A stretch of DNA of 8,408 bases, from the NCBI GenBank assembly GCA_004552115.1, contig SFPH01000087.1:1-8408 (forward strand), read 5' to 3'. Of this stretch, positions 5,360 to 8,408 are shown piece after piece (position 1 is the stretch's first letter; every line of letters begins with the position of its first letter). This stretch comes from Bacteroidales bacterium. GTDB lineage: Bacteria > Bacteroidota > Bacteroidia > Bacteroidales > UBA932. The position numbers and the translations under genes were made by a program. The notes under the pieces were generated by a model. That model searched no databases. It saw only the letters and a program-made list of their open reading frames with translations, and had not been told where the DNA came from.

Positions 5360-6445
5360 TTACCTGATTCCGTACTTCTTCAGAATCCTGAGCACCGGCT
5401 TCTCGATGGAGCGTGCCCAGATGGTATATCCGTGGTCTCCGGGGTGGATGCCGTCCACTGAGGACTCGTGAAGGTCATCGGCAGCATCGGGCTTGATGTA
5501 ATATACATTGTCGTACTTCTTTACGGCAATGGCCATGAGCGAATCGGACATAGCCTGCTTTTCAGCCTCGAACTTTTCCGTGGCAAGGTCGAAATTCCTT
5601 TTCTCCCTGTAAATGGTACGCTGGAATATCAGCGGAATGTCCGGATGCGCCTTCTGGATCCTCTCGATGAACGGGAAAAGCCTCTCCTCTATAAGTTCCG
5701 CGGAAGGATTCGAGAATGAATCAAATATCAATGCATCCACGTCCGCAGCGCAGAGCACGTCTGCAAAATACGGCTGGAGCTTGGAGTTGCCGCTGCATCC
5801 GAGGCTGAGCATCTGGATACCGGTATGCCTCGTGAACTGCGCCGGATAGCTCATGCCAGCCCTGCTGGTGCTGATTCCGTGGGTGAAGCTTGAGCCGAAG
5901 ATTCCCACCCTGTGGCGGAACGGGGATTCGATGGCGGAGATTTCCGCATTCATGTCCACGCCGATCTGCACGGACAGGAGTTCATTGTAAATCGGAAGAT
6001 AGAGGAGACATTCCTTCTCCGAATTGTCCATATTCTTGATCAGGACAAGGTTGTCACCGGACTTCTCCGGCTTCGTTGCACCTGCGGCCGCCCAGAGCCA
6101 TTCCCCGTCCTTCTTTATGTAGAGGTCGTAGCCCCTGTAGGAAATCGGCATTGTATTTACAGCATTGTATGCAGGGCCATACTCGGTCTTTACGGTAATG
6201 GTGGAGGAATTGGTCCTGAACACGACCGCAAGGCCGGATGCGCAGCGCACCTGATTGTTCTCGGATTTGGTGAAGCCCTTGAATTTCACAGTGTCAACCC
6301 TGTGGTAAGGGTTCGGCGTGTCATCAAACAGTTTTCCGATGATGTTAAGGTCGGATGCTTCAATGAACCTGTACCCGGCCGTCTGGGCAACTGCGGACAA
6401 CGAGCAGAAGACCGCCAGCACCAACATTAAGATTATCTTTTTCAT
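5360..6445 (-). CDS. Secreted SGNH/GDSL hydrolase with GxDLY N-terminal domain
   Basis: From ATG at 6445 the protein has 361 residues and begins with a signal peptide (MKKIILMLVLAVFCSLSAVAQ, likely cut after residue 20 or 21). An N-terminal beta domain (about 25-172) contains GYDLY (105-109), the hallmark of the domain that precedes this esterase type. The SGNH domain follows, with block I GSSFTHG (184-190, Ser186 the likely nucleophile), the GCSGN block (216-220) and the C-terminal pair Asp331 and His334 in VDGIHPGDHG. These proteins are predicted carbohydrate or lipid esterases; the substrate is unknown. A longer start at 6478 overlaps the mltG stop as ATGA and would put 11 residues before the signal peptide. 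I prefer 6445, but the overlap suggests possible translational coupling. It is the last gene of the glucosaminidase-mltG unit, so its target may be in the cell wall. It appears complete. Confidence 0.88.
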   Translation of the reverse strand: MKKIILMLVLAVFCSLSAVAQTAGYRFIEASDLNIIGKLFDDTPNPYHRVDTVKFKGFTKSENNQVRCASGLAVVFRTNSSTITVKTEYGPAYNAVNTMPISYRGYDLYIKKDGEWLWAAAGATKPEKSGDNLVLIKNMDNSEKECLLYLPIYNELLSVQIGVDMNAEISAIESPFRHRVGIFGSSFTHGISTSRAGMSYPAQFTRHTGIQMLSLGCSGNSKLQPYFADVLCAADVDALIFDSFSNPSAELIEERLFPFIERIQKAHPDIPLIFQRTIYREKRNFDLATEKFEAEKQAMSDSLMAIAVKKYDNVYYIKPDAADDLHESSVDGIHPGDHGYTIWARSIEKPVLRILKKYGIR

Positions 6446-6474
6446 TTTCAAAAAGGTATAAGTCAGAAACATTA

Positions 6475-7143
6475 TCATTCACCCGCAGCCTCGCGCTCCC
6501 TGTTCCTCTTGTTCAATGCCTGCACGTAGGCCCTGGCATTGCGGAGATGCTCCTGATAAGTTGCGGCGAAATTATGCGAGCCATTGAACTCCGGACTTGC
6601 GCAGAAGAAAAGATAATTCTCCCCCTGCGGATTCAGGACGGCATTCATCGCATCCCGGCCCGGAGCATAAATCGGAGCAGGCGGAAGGCCGGCATTGCGG
6701 TAGGTATTGTAAGGGGAATCTATCGCAAGATGCTTCTTGTAGATTCTGTTCAATGTGTAGTCGTAGCAGAATGCGACGGTAGGGTCAGCCTGCAGCTTCA
6801 TCCCTTTGTGGAGGCGGTTCAGATACACTCCCGCAATCTTCGGATACTCAGGTACATAATTGGACTCGCCCCTGACAATGGAGGCCAGAATCGCCACCTC
6901 GGACGGGGTCAGTCCCTGGGCTTTGGCCTTGGCCCTGTTCTCCTCGGTCCAGAAAGCATCCAGGGCAGCCTTGTTCTTGTCCAGAATCGTCTGCATAGAG
7001 TCTGTCCAATATACCTCATAGGTGTCAGGGATGATGAGGCCGAACACATTCTCCGGCGTGAATCCGTAGCCTGCCAGCAGGGCGGAATCCTTCAGGGCTG
7101 CCATGTTGCCCCTGAAATGACAAGATTCACAGGGGTCTGCCAT
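6475..7143 (-). CDS. mltG: Endolytic transglycosylase MltG, catalytic C-terminal fragment (after frame break)
   Basis: MltG cleaves newly made glycan strands next to the inner membrane and so sets their length. This frame carries the catalytic YceG-like part. Homology starts near 7105 with MAALKDSALLAGYGF, then IIPDTYEVYW, LASIVRGESNYVPEY, VYLNRLHKGMKLQADPTV, SPYNTYRNAGLPPAPI and the C-terminal CASPEFNGSHNFAATYQEH. The conserved acidic pair in the ASIV segment (usually Glu-x-x-Glu-like, as in VEKET) appears as VRGES. The second Glu, which I take to be catalytic, is kept (codon 6865-6867). The first is Arg. The Met nominally at 7143 is an accident of the frame. Relative to Bacteroides homologues about 22 residues are missing between this piece and the upstream one. 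The stop TGA overlaps the ATG of a possible longer start of the esterase gene. Confidence 0.9.
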   Translation of the reverse strand: MADPCESCHFRGNMAALKDSALLAGYGFTPENVFGLIIPDTYEVYWTDSMQTILDKNKAALDAFWTEENRAKAKAQGLTPSEVAILASIVRGESNYVPEYPKIAGVYLNRLHKGMKLQADPTVAFCYDYTLNRIYKKHLAIDSPYNTYRNAGLPPAPIYAPGRDAMNAVLNPQGENYLFFCASPEFNGSHNFAATYQEHLRNARAYVQALNKRNREREAAGE

Positions 7144-7484
7144 CCTCCCTTCAGCATTCGCGCCACGTAAGTACTTGTATTGGACGTGGATATAGTATAA
7201 TGTCCCGGCTGAATCCGGGATGCCTCGGGAGAAATCGGAAGGAGTCCCTCCTCCCTGAACGCCCTCTCCAGGCTCCTCGGCCTTATGACGATTCCGCTGT
7301 CCACAAGTTCCTCAACGATGTCGAGGGCATTCATCTTGGGATAGACGTAAATCTCCATCCCTCCGCTGAAATTCGGCAGCTTCCTGTCCACATATTTCCT
7401 GCCGACAATGAAGCCGGCTGCTGCGGCAAGTGCCAGAAGTACCGCCAATGACGCAATGACGCTGTTTCTTGCTGATTTTTTCAT
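7092..7484 (-). CDS. mltG: Endolytic transglycosylase MltG, N-terminal membrane anchor and LysM-like part
   Basis: This is the start of mltG at ATG 7484, 9 bp after the stop of the glucosaminidase gene. It has a short cytoplasmic stretch (MKKSARNSV), one membrane anchor (about residues 9-27), then the periplasmic region that precedes the catalytic domain, including MEIYVYPKMNALDIVEEL, a PGHYTIS strand and MLKGGWQTPVNLVISG, typical of the family. After VISG the frame gives ATWQP and a TGA (7092-7094), where homologues continue with about 22 more residues before the MAALKDS-like helix found in the other frame. The junction lies between about 7105 and 7113, and a loss of 3n+1 nt (near 64) would explain it. 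With that restored the gene would encode about 357 residues, close to the usual size. No Shine-Dalgarno motif precedes the ATG. Confidence 0.88.
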   Translation of the reverse strand: MKKSARNSVIASLAVLLALAAAAGFIVGRKYVDRKLPNFSGGMEIYVYPKMNALDIVEELVDSGIVIRPRSLERAFREEGLLPISPEASRIQPGHYTISTSNTSTYVARMLKGGWQTPVNLVISGATWQP

Positions 7485-7493
7485 ACTTCAAGT

Positions 7494-8408
7494 CTATCTT
7501 AAGATGAACTCGTCCCCCGGCTGGGAAACATAGCCTTCCCCTCGCCCGTTCATTTTACACAAGTTCTTGAGTTTCAATCCAAAACGCTGCGAGAGATCCC
7601 TCATTGTCTCTCCCCCTTCGTCGGAAATGTACTTGTCCATTCCCCTGGCCGCCTTCGTCTTCTTGGCCTGGATATAGACCACCTCCCCGGTCATGAGAGC
7701 ACGGTTGGCTCCGGCATCATTGAACCTGAGAATCTCCTTAGGGAAAAGGTCATATCTGGAGGCTATGGAGGAATAGGTCTCACCCTCATTGGCATAGACG
7801 AATTTCACCCCGTTGACGGAATAGATTTTCCTTGACAGGGAGAATGAAAATTTCTCTCCCAGTTCCTCCTGCGTCAGCCGCCTTGGCTCCTCGATGGAAT
7901 GCGGGGACTCCGGGATGACAGCGGTTTCCTGCTTCGCACCGTCTGACTTCTTCTGCCTTTTCCGCCTTTCAGCCTTCTTTCCGGTTTCCTTACCGCTCTC
8001 GCCGGGAGCAGCGGAAGTCATTGTATCATAATCATATAATTGATAATCCTCAATAATCTTGATGAGTTTTGACGGATAAGCGGGATCAGTCGCATATCCG
8101 GCCTTCTTCAATCCGTGTGCCCAGGCCTTGTAATCAGTAACCTCATAGTCGAACAGGAACTTGTACCTGTCCCTGTATCTCAGAAAATCCGAATGGTCCC
8201 TGAAACTCTCGTCCGCCGAGGCATAGACCCTGAAGCATTCCCCCTTGGCGTCATCATCATAATACATCTTCTTTCCGGTCCAGTCGTGGCATTTGATGCC
8301 GAAGTGGTTGTTGCCCTTGACCGCGAGTTCAGACTGCCCGTAACGGGACTCCAGCAGGCCCTGTGCCAGTGTAATGCTGGCCGGCACGCCGCTCCTGTAC
8401 ATTTCCCT
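7494..8408 (-). CDS. Glucosaminidase with two C-terminal LysM domains (5' end outside window)
   Basis: The frame is open to the window edge. The visible part is 304 residues, and the start is missing, because the first visible residues (REMYRSGVPASITLAQ) already lie inside the enzymatic domain. The glucosaminidase (GH73-like) domain spans residues 1 to about 122 and includes AQGLLESRYGQSELA (Glu20, the probable acid catalyst), GNNHFGIKCHDW and GYATDPAYPSKL. A Lys/Arg-rich linker (about 138-160) follows, then LysM 1 (about 202-247, YANEGETYSSIASRYDL) and LysM 2 (about 258-304, EGGETMRDLSQRFGLKLKNL). LysM domains bind peptidoglycan, so this is a periplasmic or outer-envelope cell-wall hydrolase cutting the GlcNAc-MurNAc backbone. 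It is followed 9 bp later by mltG, another glycan-strand cleaving enzyme, which suggests joint action in wall remodelling. The domain assignments are firm; the gene name is left open. Confidence 0.9.
   Translation of the reverse strand, partial: REMYRSGVPASITLAQGLLESRYGQSELAVKGNNHFGIKCHDWTGKKMYYDDDAKGECFRVYASADESFRDHSDFLRYRDRYKFLFDYEVTDYKAWAHGLKKAGYATDPAYPSKLIKIIEDYQLYDYDTMTSAAPGESGKETGKKAERRKRQKKSDGAKQETAVIPESPHSIEEPRRLTQEELGEKFSFSLSRKIYSVNGVKFVYANEGETYSSIASRYDLFPKEILRFNDAGANRALMTGEVVYIQAKKTKAARGMDKYISDEGGETMRDLSQRFGLKLKNLCKMNGRGEGYVSQPGDEFILR

Noticed and set aside
5912..6430. 172-codon plus-strand open frame opposite the esterase
   Set aside because: It is antisense to a gene with clear signal peptide, GxDLY and SGNH motifs.
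6547..7170. 207-codon plus-strand open frame opposite mltG
   Set aside because: It is antisense to the conserved catalytic part of MltG.

Overview
The window looks like a chromosomal segment of a member of the Bacteroidales with moderately high GC. The evidence is protein similarity recalled from Bacteroides-type homologues (ThrRS, IF3, L35, L20, a DUF4199 protein next to a family 2 glycosyltransferase, a GxDLY/SGNH hydrolase, a glucosaminidase with LysM repeats), TAnnTTTG-type promoter boxes, and no Shine-Dalgarno motif ahead of any gene except infC. No tRNA, rRNA, CRISPR array, insertion sequence or phage gene was seen.

Left part, minus strand (1-3596): the conserved cluster thrS > infC > rpmI > rplT is followed 8 bp later by the start of a signal-peptidase-I-like gene. 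It is a translation operon: threonyl-tRNA synthetase, initiation factor IF3, and ribosomal proteins L35 and L20. infC appears to start at a rare AUC codon, 7 nt after a perfect AAGGAGG. Dyad elements lie between infC and rpmI, between rpmI and rplT, and in the thrS leader.

Middle (3597-5303): a 150-bp divergent intergenic region holds back-to-back promoter boxes and two related hairpin-forming repeats. It is followed on the plus strand by a DUF4199 membrane protein and a polyprenyl-phosphate-type glycosyltransferase with two C-terminal membrane segments. An 11-bp perfect dyad at 5287-5316, with the glycosyltransferase stop codon in its loop, closes this unit against the convergent genes.

Right part, minus strand (5360-8408): a cell-envelope gene set reads from right to left. 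It has a 5'-truncated glucosaminidase with two LysM domains, then mltG (endolytic murein transglycosylase), then a secreted SGNH/GDSL esterase. All three are tightly spaced and probably co-transcribed.

Three of the ten genes (the signal-peptidase-like gene, thrS and mltG) have broken reading frames. In thrS the data fit a clean loss of about 13 nt, in mltG a loss of roughly 64 nt, and the signal peptidase meets a stop after 55 codons. Because thrS should be essential, an assembly or sequencing defect is the simplest explanation, though real strain-level microdeletions cannot be excluded from sequence alone. I did not find a defence system or another clearly novel multi-gene system. The strongest unusual signal is the infC start region.
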